The notes below the pieces were generated by a model. It had not been told where the DNA came from, made no database searches, and saw nothing but the letters and a program-made list of their open reading frames with translations. A program made the translations under genes and the position numbers. Positions 32,203 through 41,052 of a stretch of DNA of 64,000 bases are shown here, piece after piece (positions within the stretch are counted from its first letter, which is position 1; the number at the start of each line of letters is the position of its first letter). Source of the DNA: Xenophilus azovorans DSM 13620 (GTDB taxonomy: Bacteria > Pseudomonadota > Gammaproteobacteria > Burkholderiales > Burkholderiaceae_C); assembly GCF_000745855.1 (NCBI RefSeq), contig NZ_KN050767.1, positions 141,159 through 205,158 of the forward strand. The letters run 5' to 3'.

Positions 32203-33732
32203 TCAGCCGCGGCCCTTCCAGAAGGCCGGCGCGTCGGCGATGCGCGCCAGCGCGCGCTGCGCGCGGCGGGCCAGCGCATCGCGGCGGGCATCGAGCCAGC
32301 CGAGCGCGTACCAGGCGCGCGCATCGTGCGGCACCGCCTCGGCGAAGAGAGCGCGGGCGACGACGGCGTCGTTGTAGACGCCGAGCGCGTCCTGCGCGGG
32401 GCGCAGCGCATCGAGGAAGCGGCCGGCGCGGCGCGCGCCGAACAGCGGCGCGGTGAATTCGGCCAGGTAGCGCAGCCGCTTGAGGCGCTTGCGCACGCGG
32501 TGGCGGGCCTCGTCGTCCAGCGACTCGAAGCGCGCGCCATCGCGCAGCACCTGCCGGCGCAGGCGGCGCAGGCGCTGCTGCAGGTGCGCCAGGGCCGCCT
32601 CGGCGTCCAGCGCCGCCTGCCCTTGCGCGTCCGCCGCGGCCGGCGAGGCGGCGAAGCCGACCAGGGCCACCAGCGCGGCCTGCAGGGCCGGAGCCCGCAC
32701 GACCTCGGCCACACGCACCGGGGCTTCGGCGGGCGGCGGCAGGTCGATGGCGGGGGCGCCGTCCGCCTGCAGCGCGGCGAGCGCCTCGGCCAGCACCAGG
32801 TCGCGGTCGCGCTGCGCGCCGAGGGCGCGGAAGGTCTCGACCAGCGGCGCCTCCCAGGCGGGATCGAGGCCGGGCGCCAGCGCCGCCAGCTCGCGCAGCG
32901 CCACGCGCAGGCGGCGGATGCCGATGCGCAACTGGTGCACCACCTCCGCGTCCTCGCTGCCTTCGGCCACCTCGGTGGCGTTGGGCAGGATCTGCGCCAG
33001 GCAGGCGGCGACGACGGCGCGCTGCACGGCGGGGCCGTCGGGGGCCTCGCCCGCCTGCGCGACGAAGGGCGCGAAGTCCGGCGGCGCGGCCTTGACCGGC
33101 GCCGCGGGCGGATCGCCGCGCATCAGCCGCTCGCCGCGCTCGGCCTTGGAGACGGTGCTCAGCCACAGGCCGTGGCGCTGCGCCCACTGCGCGGCCAGCG
33201 CCGCCAGCGCGCTCACCGGGCCGCGCAGCAGTTCCAGCTCCAGTTCGCAGACCGGCGCCGTGCGCGGCGGGCCGCCGGCCGGGCCGGGCGCGGCGATGCG
33301 GCCGGTGTCCAGCGCCAGCTCCACCGTGGCGCCGGCGTGGCGCACGATGCGGGTGAGGCGGCGCACGTCGGTGGCGTAGGTCTGCACCAGCGGCGCACCG
33401 CCGGCGGCGGCGAGCACCTCGGCCAGGCGGTCGCCCACCGGCGTGCCGGCATGCCGCGCCGGATCGGGCAGCGCGGGCGGGGCGCCGCCGCCGAGGTCGG
33501 CGTTGTGCTCCAGGCGCTGCACCGGGCCTGCGCCCGCGGCCTTGGCGGTCTGTACCCAGCGCCGGCCTTCCTTGCGCAGGCGCAGCGCCACGCCGGCCGC
33601 CGCCAGCGCACCATCGGCGGTGTCGTGGTAGCGCGCCTGCAGGCGCGTCGTCCCGACGGCGCCGCGGCGCAGCGCCGCCTCCACGGCCTTCAGGCGCTCG
33701 GGCGGGATGCGGAACTTGAACTCGATTTCCAT
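32203..33732 (-). CDS. CYTH and CHAD domain protein
   Basis: A 509-residue protein. Residues 1 to about 205 are a CYTH triphosphatase-type domain starting with the ExExK motif (MEIEFKF), and residues about 225-505 are a CHAD domain with its conserved His/Arg helices (HQLRIGIRRLRVALREL; RVRKRLKRLRYLAE). CYTH domains hydrolyse triphosphates and CHAD domains bind polyphosphate, so a role in polyphosphate or triphosphate metabolism is likely. ATG 33732 starts exactly at the CYTH motif. It is divergent from slyD. Confidence 0.88.
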   Translation of the reverse strand: MEIEFKFRIPPERLKAVEAALRRGAVGTTRLQARYHDTADGALAAAGVALRLRKEGRRWVQTAKAAGAGPVQRLEHNADLGGGAPPALPDPARHAGTPVGDRLAEVLAAAGGAPLVQTYATDVRRLTRIVRHAGATVELALDTGRIAAPGPAGGPPRTAPVCELELELLRGPVSALAALAAQWAQRHGLWLSTVSKAERGERLMRGDPPAAPVKAAPPDFAPFVAQAGEAPDGPAVQRAVVAACLAQILPNATEVAEGSEDAEVVHQLRIGIRRLRVALRELAALAPGLDPAWEAPLVETFRALGAQRDRDLVLAEALAALQADGAPAIDLPPPAEAPVRVAEVVRAPALQAALVALVGFAASPAAADAQGQAALDAEAALAHLQQRLRRLRRQVLRDGARFESLDDEARHRVRKRLKRLRYLAEFTAPLFGARRAGRFLDALRPAQDALGVYNDAVVARALFAEAVPHDARAWYALGWLDARRDALARRAQRALARIADAPAFWKGRG

Positions 33733-33862
33733 CGCAGGCGGTCCGGGTGCAGGTGCCGGATGCTCGCATGCGCGGCGCCCGTGCGTGATGACACCGGGCA
33801 AGGCCGCGGCGGCGATGCGACGACAATCGTGCGCCTGCTCAACGCCTTTCGCGCCCTTCACC

Positions 33863-34342
33863 ATGAACATCACCAAAGACACCGTCGTCACCCTGCGCTA
33901 CAAGGTCTGGGACGCCGCCACCGGCCAGCTCATCGAGGCCGCGAAGGAGCCGATGACCTACCTGCACGGCGGCTACGAGAACACGCTGCCCGGGATCGAG
34001 GCGGCGCTGGACGGCCAGGCCGCCGGCTACCAGGCCACCGTGACCCTGGCGCCGGAAGAGGCCTTCGGCGCGCGCGACGAATCGCTGCTGCGCACCATCC
34101 CCAAGGCCGAGTTCCCGCCCGGCGTGAAGGTCGGCGGCCAGTTGCGCGGACGGCTCGACGACGGGCGCGAGCACGTCTTCAACGTGGTCAAGATCAAGGG
34201 CCCGCAGGTGCTGCTGGACGGCAACCATCCCTGGGCCGGCAAGGCGCTGAAGTTCCAGCTCACCGTGGCCGACGTGCGCGCCGCGAGCGAGGAGGAGATC
34301 GCGCACCGGCACGTGCACGGCGCGGGCGGGCACCACCACTGA
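33863..34342 (+). CDS. slyD: FKBP-type peptidyl-prolyl isomerase, SlyD type
   Basis: A 159-residue FKBP with the SlyD layout: FKBP half (VTLRYKVWDAATGQLIE), inserted chaperone flap (EAFGARDESLLRTIPKAEFP), return strand (LKFQLTVADVRAASEEEIAH) and a short histidine tail ending HVHGAGGHHH. It catalyses prolyl isomerisation and may bind Ni2+ through the tail. ATG 33863 starts the homology. The metal tail is much shorter than in enterobacterial SlyD. Confidence 0.88.
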   Translation: MNITKDTVVTLRYKVWDAATGQLIEAAKEPMTYLHGGYENTLPGIEAALDGQAAGYQATVTLAPEEAFGARDESLLRTIPKAEFPPGVKVGGQLRGRLDDGREHVFNVVKIKGPQVLLDGNHPWAGKALKFQLTVADVRAASEEEIAHRHVHGAGGHHH

Positions 34343-34440
34343 CGCGCCGGCCGGCGGCAGGGGTCGCGGGTTCGGCCTACGGCGGCGCGGCGCGCAGCGT
34401 TCCTAAGATGGGGCCTTCGCCCATACACGGAGAGAACCAC

Positions 34441-34854
34441 ATGAAGAACCGTACCCTGCTGATCGCCGCGCTGGCCGCCGCGCACGCCGCCGCCTTCGCG
34501 CAGCCCGGCCCGCCGCCGGGGCGGCACGGCCCGGGCGGGCCGCCGCACATGCAGGGCCACCGGCCGCCCATGGCCGGCCCGCAGCACGCGCCGATGCACC
34601 GGCCCGGCATGCGGCCGATGCCGCACCGCCCGCCGCCGCCGGTCGCCTACCCCGAGTACCGCCGCTACAACCGGGGCGACCGGCTGCCGCCCAACCTGCG
34701 CGCGCGCCAGTACGTGGTGCAGGACTGGCGCGGCCACGGCCTGCGGCAGCCGCCGCGCGGCTACCAGTGGGTGCAGAATGGCTCGGACTACGTGCTGGCC
34801 GCCGTCGCCACCGGCATCATCAGCGCGGTGGTGATCCACGCGCTGACGCAGTGA
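34441..34854 (+). CDS. RcnB-like periplasmic protein
   Basis: A 137-residue exported protein with a signal peptide ending AAAFAQ (about residue 20). A Pro/Gly/His/Met-rich middle (residues 21-70) could bind metal. The C-terminal RcnB pattern follows: YRRYNRGDRLPPNLR, DWRGHGLRQPPRGYQWVQNGSDYVLAAVATG, ending in a hydrophobic helix. RcnB proteins in E. coli affect nickel/cobalt homeostasis; here the role is inferred. An ATG-proximal GGAGAG ribosome site is present. Confidence 0.82.
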   Translation: MKNRTLLIAALAAAHAAAFAQPGPPPGRHGPGGPPHMQGHRPPMAGPQHAPMHRPGMRPMPHRPPPPVAYPEYRRYNRGDRLPPNLRARQYVVQDWRGHGLRQPPRGYQWVQNGSDYVLAAVATGIISAVVIHALTQ

Positions 34855-34894
34855 GCGCAGCCCGCCGGGGCGGAGCCATCCGCATCCGGTGAAC

Positions 34895-34915
34895 CCCCGG
34901 GCCGCCGGCCCGGGG
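34895..34915. terminator. Bidirectional hairpin between convergent genes
   Basis: Perfect 9-bp arms CCCCGGGCC and GGCCCGGGG with a GCC loop, ending 3 bp before the LysR stop codon and 41 bp after the RcnB-like gene. Very stable; no T-run follows, so it may act with Rho or only block decay. Confidence 0.55.
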
Positions 34916-34917
34916 CC

Positions 34918-35847
34918 TCACCCCATCCCGTCCAGCGCCGACACGCGCCCGCGCATCCAGGCCACGAAGGCGCGCAGCCGCGGCGAATAGTGGCTGGCGT
35001 AGGGATACACCAGGGTGACGGGCAGCGCCTCGGCCTCCCACTGCGGCAGCAGCCGCACCAGCCGGCCGGCCGCGAGATCCTGCGCCACCACCCAGGCCGA
35101 GACCAGCGCGGCGCCCGCGCCGCCCAGCACCGCCCGGCGCGTCGCATAGACGCTGTCGGTGCTCAGCCGCGGTGCGACGGCCACGGCCTGCACCCGGCCG
35201 CCGGGGCCGACGAGGCGCAGTTCGTCGCGGTAGAACAGGCTCAGCGCCACCCAGGGCAGCGCCGCCAGCGCCTGCGGCTCGGCCGGCGGCGGGCCCTCGC
35301 CCCACAGGCCGGGCGCGGCCACCACGATGCGCGAGATGCGCGCCAGCCGCACGGCGACGACGCTCGGGTCGTCCACCGCGCCCACGCGGATGGCGCAGTC
35401 GATGCCCTCGGCGATGAAGTCCGGCGGGTGGTCGTGCAGCATCCAGTCGACGCTGATCTGCGGGTGCACCGCGAGGAAGTCCAGCAGCGGCGGCATCAGC
35501 TGGTCCTGCCCGAAGGCGTGCGGCACCAGCACGCGCAGGGTGCCGCGCGGCGTGCTGCGGGCGCCGCGCGCATCGGCCTCGAAGTCCTCCCAGCGCTCCA
35601 GCAGTTCCTTGGCGTGGGCGAAGCAGCGCTCACCGTCCTCGGTGAGCTTCATCGCGTGGGTGGAGCGCTGCAGCAGGCGCAGCCCGAGCGAACGCTCCAG
35701 CGCCTGCAGCCGGCGGCTGATGGTGGGCTGAGTGGTCGCCAGCAGCCGCGCCGCGGCCGACAGGCTGCCGGCCTCGACGATGCGCACGAAGGTCTGGAGC
35801 AGTTCGAGCCGGTCGGCAGCGGGCGAAGGCACTTCTTTCATACACAT
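34918..35847 (-). CDS. LysR-family regulator (divergent from an MFS gene)
   Basis: A 309-residue LysR protein of the CrgA-like subgroup: winged helix LLQTFVRIVEAGSLSAAARLLATTQPTIS (key part SLSAAARLLATTQPTIS), and an effector domain with GTLRVLVPHAFGQDQLMPPL. The start at 35847 or the ATG two codons later (35841) are equally possible. It likely represses or activates the divergent MFS gene through the dyad at 35921-35939. Confidence 0.88.
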   Translation of the reverse strand: MCMKEVPSPAADRLELLQTFVRIVEAGSLSAAARLLATTQPTISRRLQALERSLGLRLLQRSTHAMKLTEDGERCFAHAKELLERWEDFEADARGARSTPRGTLRVLVPHAFGQDQLMPPLLDFLAVHPQISVDWMLHDHPPDFIAEGIDCAIRVGAVDDPSVVAVRLARISRIVVAAPGLWGEGPPPAEPQALAALPWVALSLFYRDELRLVGPGGRVQAVAVAPRLSTDSVYATRRAVLGGAGAALVSAWVVAQDLAAGRLVRLLPQWEAEALPVTLVYPYASHYSPRLRAFVAWMRGRVSALDGMG

Positions 35848-35920
35848 TACGTATAGCTGATCTTCGCCTCAGCCGTCTACGAAGCTCATTCATTCATCAG
35901 GAGAATTCATCCATCGGCAA

Positions 35921-35939
35921 ATCAGGGGTTAACCCTGAT
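35921..35939. promoter_or_regulatory. Dyad ATCAGGG-N5-CCCTGAT upstream of the MFS gene
   Basis: Perfect 7-bp arms with a GTTAA centre, 27 bp before the MFS start. Contains a T-N11-A arrangement typical of LysR sites. Best candidate operator for the adjacent LysR protein. Confidence 0.6.
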
Positions 35940-35966
35940 CTATGCGGCACACGAAAGCACCCTCCC

Positions 35967-37181
35967 ATGTCCTCCCTGACCCTTGCCTCCTCCGGCTCCC
36001 CCGTCCCGGCCGCCGCAGGCCTGCCGCGCCCGCTGGTACTGCTGCTCGCCAGCGGCGCGGCGTTCTCGGTCGCCTCGCTGTACTACGCCCAGCCGCTGCT
36101 CGGCGTGCTGGGCGCCGACCTGCAGGCCGGCGCGAAGGCGACCGGCCTGATCCCCACCCTGACCCAGCTCGGCTACGCCGCCGGCCTGCTGCTGCTGGCG
36201 CCGCTGGGCGACCGCTTCGACCGGCGGCGCATCATCCTGTGGAAGGTGGCGGCGCTGCTCCTGGCGCTGCTGGCCAGCGCCGCCGCGCCGGGGCTCGGCA
36301 CGCTGCTGGCGGCCAGCCTGGCCATCGGGCTGGCCGCGACCCTGGCGCAAGACATCGTGCCCGCGGCCGCCGTGCTGGCGCCCGAGGCGCAGCGCGGGCG
36401 GACGGTGGGCACGGTGATGACCGGCCTGCTGCTGGGCGTGCTGCTGTCGCGCGTGGCCAGCGGGCTGGTGGCGCAGCAATGGGGATGGCGCGCGATGTAC
36501 CTCGCGGCGGCGGTCTCGGTGGCGCTGGTGGGCGTGGCGCTGTGGCGCGGCCTGCCGCGCTTCGCGCCGACCACGCAGGTGGGCTACGGCGCGCTGATGG
36601 CTTCGCTGCGGGACCTGTGGCGCCGCCATGCCGCCCTGCGCCGCGCCGCGTGGGCGCAGGGCCTGCTGGCGGCCGGCTTCAGCGCCTTCTGGTCGACGCT
36701 GGCGGTGATGCTGCACGACGAATTCCACCTCGGCAGCGCGGCGGCGGGGGCCTTCGGCCTGGCCGGGGCGGCAGGCGCGCTGGCCGCGCCGCTGGCCGGC
36801 CGCCTGGCCGACCGGCGCGGGCCCGGGCGGGTGACGCAGATGGGCGCGGCGCTGACGATGGCCTCCTTCGCGCTGCTCCTGCCCGGCCCCTGGCTGCCGC
36901 CGCCGGTGCGGCTGGCGCTGCTGGCGGTGGCGGCCGTGGGCTTCGATCTCGGCATGCAGTCCACGCTGGTGGCGCACCAGACGCTGGTGTACGGGCTCGA
37001 CGCGCAGGCGCGCAGCCGCCTCAACGCCCTGCTCTTCACGGGCATGTTCGTCGGCATGGCCGGCGGCGCGGCGATCGGCAGCCTGGCGCTGGCGCAGGCC
37101 GGGTGGCTGGGCGTGGTGGGCTTCGCCGTCCTCACATCCGGCGCAGCCCTGGCGATCCGGCTGGCGGCCGGCCGCCGCTGA
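35967..37181 (+). CDS. MFS transporter
   Basis: A 404-residue major facilitator protein with about 12 membrane segments; the loop motif APLGDRFDRRRIIL lies near residue 80. The sequence resembles sugar/drug efflux MFS proteins with YYAQPLLGVLG in the first helices. The substrate is unknown. Its last 50 bp overlap the end of the convergent acyltransferase gene. Regulation by the divergent LysR is likely. Confidence 0.88.
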   Translation: MSSLTLASSGSPVPAAAGLPRPLVLLLASGAAFSVASLYYAQPLLGVLGADLQAGAKATGLIPTLTQLGYAAGLLLLAPLGDRFDRRRIILWKVAALLLALLASAAAPGLGTLLAASLAIGLAATLAQDIVPAAAVLAPEAQRGRTVGTVMTGLLLGVLLSRVASGLVAQQWGWRAMYLAAAVSVALVGVALWRGLPRFAPTTQVGYGALMASLRDLWRRHAALRRAAWAQGLLAAGFSAFWSTLAVMLHDEFHLGSAAAGAFGLAGAAGALAAPLAGRLADRRGPGRVTQMGAALTMASFALLLPGPWLPPPVRLALLAVAAVGFDLGMQSTLVAHQTLVYGLDAQARSRLNALLFTGMFVGMAGGAAIGSLALAQAGWLGVVGFAVLTSGAALAIRLAAGRR

Positions 37182-38307
37182 GCCGCGGGCCGGCGCGGCG
37201 CGCGCCCGCTGCGCGCAGGCGCACGGCGCGCCGCTCGGCCAGCAGGGCCGCCCGCTTCCTGCCGAGCAGCCGGCGCACCGGCCGGTCGACCCAGACCAGC
37301 GTGGCCAGCGCGACGGCCACGCAGGCCGCGAAGGCCAGCGGCCCGGCCCCCGCCCCCAGGTCCGGCCAGGCCTTCTTCAGCACGAAGCCGGCCACCCACA
37401 GGGTCGGCATGTGGACGGCGTAGAGCGGATAGGACAGTTCGCCGAACCACCGGGCCGCCACCGCCCAGCGCCCTTCGAGCGCCAGTCCCCGGCCCAGGGC
37501 GACGAGCAGCGGGAACACGCCGACCACCGTCAGGAACAGCGCCGAGGTGCCGACCGCCGCCAGCGGCAGGGCGAACAGGCCCAGGCAGCCGGCCGCCAGC
37601 ACGGCCGCCAGCGCGGGCGAGTCGATGCGCAGGACCCGCCCGCCCAGGCAGCGCGCCAGCAGCACGCCGGCCGGGAAGGCGAAGGCGATGCGGCTGGCGC
37701 CGTCCAGCAGCGAGACCTCGCGGCCCGGCGCCGCCGCACCCGCCGAATCGGCGGCCCACCCCAGCACGCCCGCCGCGCCGGCCAGCATGAGCAGCAGGCA
37801 GGCCAGGTTGCCGAAGCGCCGCGTCAGCACCGTGCAGTACACGACATAGGCAGCCACCTCGAACAGCAGCGACCAGTAGGGGATGTTCAGCGGGAAGGGC
37901 TCGCCCGCCAGGTGGGGGATCAGCAGCACCGTCCGGGCGTACTCGCCCAGCAGTTCGTCGAGCCCGCCGCCCTCGGCGGCCGCCTTGGCGGCGAAGCGCA
38001 GCAGGCCGAGGGTGGCGCCCACCAGGACGACCGGCCACAGCCGGATCGCGCGCCGCAGCAGGAAGTCGGCCCGCCCGCCGGGCGCCTGGATGCGGCCGTC
38101 GCAGGCGTGGGCGATGACGAAGCCGCTGAGCAGGAAGAAGAAGTCCACCGCCGTGGTGGCCATGCCGAAGGCCGCCCGATCGTGGCCGACGAACCAGTGC
38201 AGCCAGACGACCGCGATGGCGGCGCAGCCGCGCAGGAAGTCCAGGTACAGGAAGTGGCCGTCGCCGCCGGCGCGCCCTGCCCCCGAGAACACATCTCTCC
38301 CGATCAC
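37132..38307 (-). CDS. Acyltransferase 3 (OafA/YrhL-type) membrane protein
   Basis: A 391-residue protein with about 10 membrane segments. The family hallmark LDFLRGCAAIAVVWLHW is at residue about 23 (His is the putative catalytic residue) and DFFFLLSGFVIAHACDGR follows near 54. Such proteins acylate sugars, lipids or peptidoglycan on the cell surface. The C-terminal tail is Arg/Gly-rich and overlaps the convergent MFS gene by 50 bp. No glycan gene cluster is nearby, so the substrate is open. Confidence 0.87.
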   Translation of the reverse strand: MIGRDVFSGAGRAGGDGHFLYLDFLRGCAAIAVVWLHWFVGHDRAAFGMATTAVDFFFLLSGFVIAHACDGRIQAPGGRADFLLRRAIRLWPVVLVGATLGLLRFAAKAAAEGGGLDELLGEYARTVLLIPHLAGEPFPLNIPYWSLLFEVAAYVVYCTVLTRRFGNLACLLLMLAGAAGVLGWAADSAGAAAPGREVSLLDGASRIAFAFPAGVLLARCLGGRVLRIDSPALAAVLAAGCLGLFALPLAAVGTSALFLTVVGVFPLLVALGRGLALEGRWAVAARWFGELSYPLYAVHMPTLWVAGFVLKKAWPDLGAGAGPLAFAACVAVALATLVWVDRPVRRLLGRKRAALLAERRAVRLRAAGARRAGPRLSGGRPPAGSPGLRRM

Positions 38308-38520
38308 GGATCCCCCTGAGCGTTGCCGTGCCGGCCTCCGCGGGCCGGCGATCGCCTGTTTCTAGGTCTTTTGGCTTACTTCGACGTTGGGGGATGTAAC
38401 GGCCGGGACGCCGGAATGCGCGCCACTTCCGTGGCACCGCGGGCCACGCAAGCGGGTCTCAGCGAAAGTCAGTGCTTACGATATTTAACGCAACGACCGC
38501 CTGGCACCGCCCGCGGCGGC
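38308..38520. other. Gap between sulfatase-type gene and acyltransferase
   Basis: A 213-bp region between two minus-strand genes. It probably holds the acyltransferase promoter; a moderately AT-rich piece (TTACGATATTTAACG, near 38475-38489) is the only feature I note. No gene or repeat is seen. Confidence 0.4.
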
Positions 38521-40242
38521 TCAACGCGCGGGCACATCCGGCACGACGACCGCCCGCACGCGCATGGCCAGCGCTTCGTCCGGCCCGTCTCCGATGCCGC
38601 GCTGCTGGACCAGCGGGTTCACGCCGTGCCAGCCCGGCTGCGTGCCGAACAGGCCGAAGATGTCGTCGGAGGCGAACTGCGGGCGCGCCGGCGACAGGCC
38701 GTGCAGCAGCGAGTCCTCGTAGACCGCGGCGATGTCCGCCGGGGCGTAGCCCATCAGCTCCAGCAGCGTCGGCGCGATGGCGAAGTGCGATGCGCGGCCC
38801 GCGGACTGCGCCGCCACCTCGGCGAAGCGCCGGCGCAGGCCCTCGTCGCCCGCCGCCACCATCAGCGGCACGATGCCCTCCTGCGGATCGACGTTGGTGT
38901 GCGAGCTGCAGTGCGTCAGGCGGCCGGGGCTGAAGTGCTGGCCGTGGTCGGAGGTGTAGACCATCGCCAGGCCGTCCCAGGGCGCCTCGCGTACCAGCCG
39001 CGCCATGGTGCGGTCGGTCGACCAGCGCACCGCCCGGGCGTAGGCCGCCAGCGTGGCCGGATCGTCGCCCACCAGCGCGCCGGCCACGCGCACGTTGCGC
39101 TCCTGGCCGCCGGGCGCGCCCTTCTCGTAGGGGAAGTGGGCGCCGTTCTTGTTGGCGTAGATGAAGACGCGGTCGCCCTGCGCGAGTTCGTCGAGCACGA
39201 TGCGCACCAGCTCGTCGTCGAGCAGGTGCGTGGGGATGCCGGTGCCGAGCTTGTGCAGGCGGTCGATCGAGGCCGCCTCGGCCGGCGTCATGTAGTTCTG
39301 CAACTTGCCGTAGCTATGGATGAAGCCGGCCTGCGCGTCGATGTAGACGCTGCGGAAGCCCGCGGCCTTGGCGTACTGCCAGACGGTCGGGCTGGTGACG
39401 ACGCTGCGCACCAGGTCGCGGCGCTGTGCCATGAAGCGCAGCAGCGCGTTCGAGATGTTGGAGCAGTTGCCGGCCGACACCGCCGGGCCGAAGTCCACCC
39501 AGCGGTCCCGCTGCGAGGCCATCTCGGGCGTGAACGGGTTGCCCGGCTCCAGGCTCACCGCGTCCGCGCGCACGCTCTCGTCCACCATCATGACCAGGGC
39601 CCGCACCGGTGGCACGCCCGGCGCCATGCGCACCGGCTCGCGCTCGGCGAAGGTGCCGGCGTGCAGCTTGTAGGCCGCCAGCGCCACCAGGGAGACGGGC
39701 GCGAACTGCCTGGGCATCGCGTCCGAGCCCTTGCCTTGCCGGTACAGCACCACCAGCGCGATCAGCACCACGGGCAGCACCGGCGCCAGCCCGAACAGCC
39801 ACCGCAGCGGGCCGCGCAGCCGCCCGCCCGCGCCCGGCGGCATGGCGAAGGCGGCCAGGCTCAGGCACAGCACGGCCAGGGTCGGCGGCACCGCGGCCGA
39901 GAAGTACGCGAGCGCGCGGCCGGCCTCGTGCCGGGCGGCCCACAGGTTCAGCACGTCGAAGATGAAGAACTCGGACTGCTGGACGGCGTGGTAGCCGAAC
40001 GCCGCCGCGCCCGCCAGGCTGAGCGGCACGGCCCACGCCAGGCGCACCGTCCAGGCCGGATGGAAGGCCGCCGCCAGCACGGCGGCCAGCGCGCACAGCC
40101 AGATCGCGCAGAACACCACCAGCGTCACCAGCCGGCGGTCGGCGACGAGCAGTTCGAGGCGATCCACCAGGCCGTGGTTCGTGAGCAGGAGGACGAGCAG
40201 CAGCAGCGCCGCCTTGGCCGTCCACAGCAGGGCCCTGTTCAT
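38521..40242 (-). CDS. Membrane-anchored sulfatase/phosphoethanolamine-transferase-like enzyme
   Basis: A 573-residue protein: five membrane helices in residues 1 to about 205, then a periplasmic alkaline-phosphatase-fold domain. The metal-site start MMVDESVRAD is near residue 235, SAGNCSNISNALLRF occupies the nucleophile position, and YTSDHGQHF and SSHTNV are the later ligands. In EptA-type enzymes the nucleophile is Thr; here Cys or Ser in NCSN would serve. It likely decorates lipid A or another envelope glycan. Ribosome site GAGGAGGAGAAAC precedes ATG 40242, upstream of which is a strikingly AT-rich promoter. Confidence 0.8.
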   Translation of the reverse strand: MNRALLWTAKAALLLLVLLLTNHGLVDRLELLVADRRLVTLVVFCAIWLCALAAVLAAAFHPAWTVRLAWAVPLSLAGAAAFGYHAVQQSEFFIFDVLNLWAARHEAGRALAYFSAAVPPTLAVLCLSLAAFAMPPGAGGRLRGPLRWLFGLAPVLPVVLIALVVLYRQGKGSDAMPRQFAPVSLVALAAYKLHAGTFAEREPVRMAPGVPPVRALVMMVDESVRADAVSLEPGNPFTPEMASQRDRWVDFGPAVSAGNCSNISNALLRFMAQRRDLVRSVVTSPTVWQYAKAAGFRSVYIDAQAGFIHSYGKLQNYMTPAEAASIDRLHKLGTGIPTHLLDDELVRIVLDELAQGDRVFIYANKNGAHFPYEKGAPGGQERNVRVAGALVGDDPATLAAYARAVRWSTDRTMARLVREAPWDGLAMVYTSDHGQHFSPGRLTHCSSHTNVDPQEGIVPLMVAAGDEGLRRRFAEVAAQSAGRASHFAIAPTLLELMGYAPADIAAVYEDSLLHGLSPARPQFASDDIFGLFGTQPGWHGVNPLVQQRGIGDGPDEALAMRVRAVVVPDVPAR

Positions 40243-40351
40243 CTGTTTCTCCTCCTCGGCACGGACGCCGCCGCACCGCTTGCCGGTGCGCGGACGCCCG
40301 CCTGCCCTCCCTGCCCGGCCTGTGCCTGCGGCCCGACGCATTAATTCTTAT

Positions 40352-40366
40352 TTTTAATAATTGTCA
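40352..40366 (-). promoter_or_regulatory. Fur-box-like 7-1-7 site in an AT-rich promoter
   Basis: Read on the minus strand TGACAAT-T-ATTAAAA, which agrees with the Fur 7-1-7 pattern TGATAAT-N-ATTATCA at 11 of 14 positions. It lies in a 45-bp AT-rich block (40338-40383), about 110 bp upstream of the sulfatase-type gene start, in otherwise GC-rich DNA. AT richness alone could produce this match. Confidence 0.4.
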
Positions 40367-40464
40367 TTAAAATGTAACGCAACTGAGGTAGGAAATTGCG
40401 CGCGGCGTCCTTCCGCGGAAGGACGGTTGCTGCGATGAGAGGGGCGGCGGCGACGCCGCCCGGT

Positions 40465-41052
40465 TCAGCGGCGGCCGGCGGCGGCCCGCGGGAAGGGCCG
40501 GCTCAGGAAGCGCGAGCCCGCCTCGCCGAAGCGCCAAGGCACCTCGACCGCCTTGCTGATGCCGATGCGCGGCCCGGCCTCGACGACGACCGGGGCGTCG
40601 GGCGCCCCCGGCAGCAGCAGGAAGGGCGGCGCGTCCAGGCGCCGGCCGTTGAAGCCGCCGTCCACCCCCAGCGCCTGGCCGACGCGCCCCGGGCCGGCGG
40701 CCAGCAGGCGCGGCGCCTGCACGCCGCGCCGGCGGCGCATCGTCTCCAGGCCGTGCGTGGGCTCCAGCGCGCGGATCAGCACCCCGGCGCCGTGGCCTTC
40801 CTCGCGGCAGACGAAGTTCATGCACCAGTGGATGCCGTAGGAGCGGTACACATACACCCGCCCCGGCGGGCCGAACATGGCGGCGTTGCGCGCCGTCGGG
40901 CCGGCGTGGGCGTGCGAGGCCGGGTCCTCGCGGTCGTAGGCCTCCGTCTCCACGATGCGCCCGCCGACGCCGTCGACCAGCACGGTGACGCCGATCAGCG
41001 CGCGGGCGACCTCGTGGGCCGGTGCGTGGAAGTCGACCGGCAGCGCGCTCAC
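40465..41052 (-). CDS. mpg: DNA-3-methyladenine glycosylase (Mpg/AAG type)
   Basis: A 195-residue base-excision repair enzyme that removes alkylated purines. The AAG motifs are present: IVETEAYDREDPASHAHAGPT with the catalytic Glu and metal or DNA contacts, RNAAMFGPPGRVYVYRSYGIHWCMNFV, and AAGPGRVGQALGV. The start is GTG at 41052, overlapping the stop of the receiver-domain gene by 4 bases, so the two are translationally coupled. C-terminal RFLSRPFPR fits the family. Confidence 0.92.
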   Translation of the reverse strand: MSALPVDFHAPAHEVARALIGVTVLVDGVGGRIVETEAYDREDPASHAHAGPTARNAAMFGPPGRVYVYRSYGIHWCMNFVCREEGHGAGVLIRALEPTHGLETMRRRRGVQAPRLLAAGPGRVGQALGVDGGFNGRRLDAPPFLLLPGAPDAPVVVEAGPRIGISKAVEVPWRFGEAGSRFLSRPFPRAAAGRR

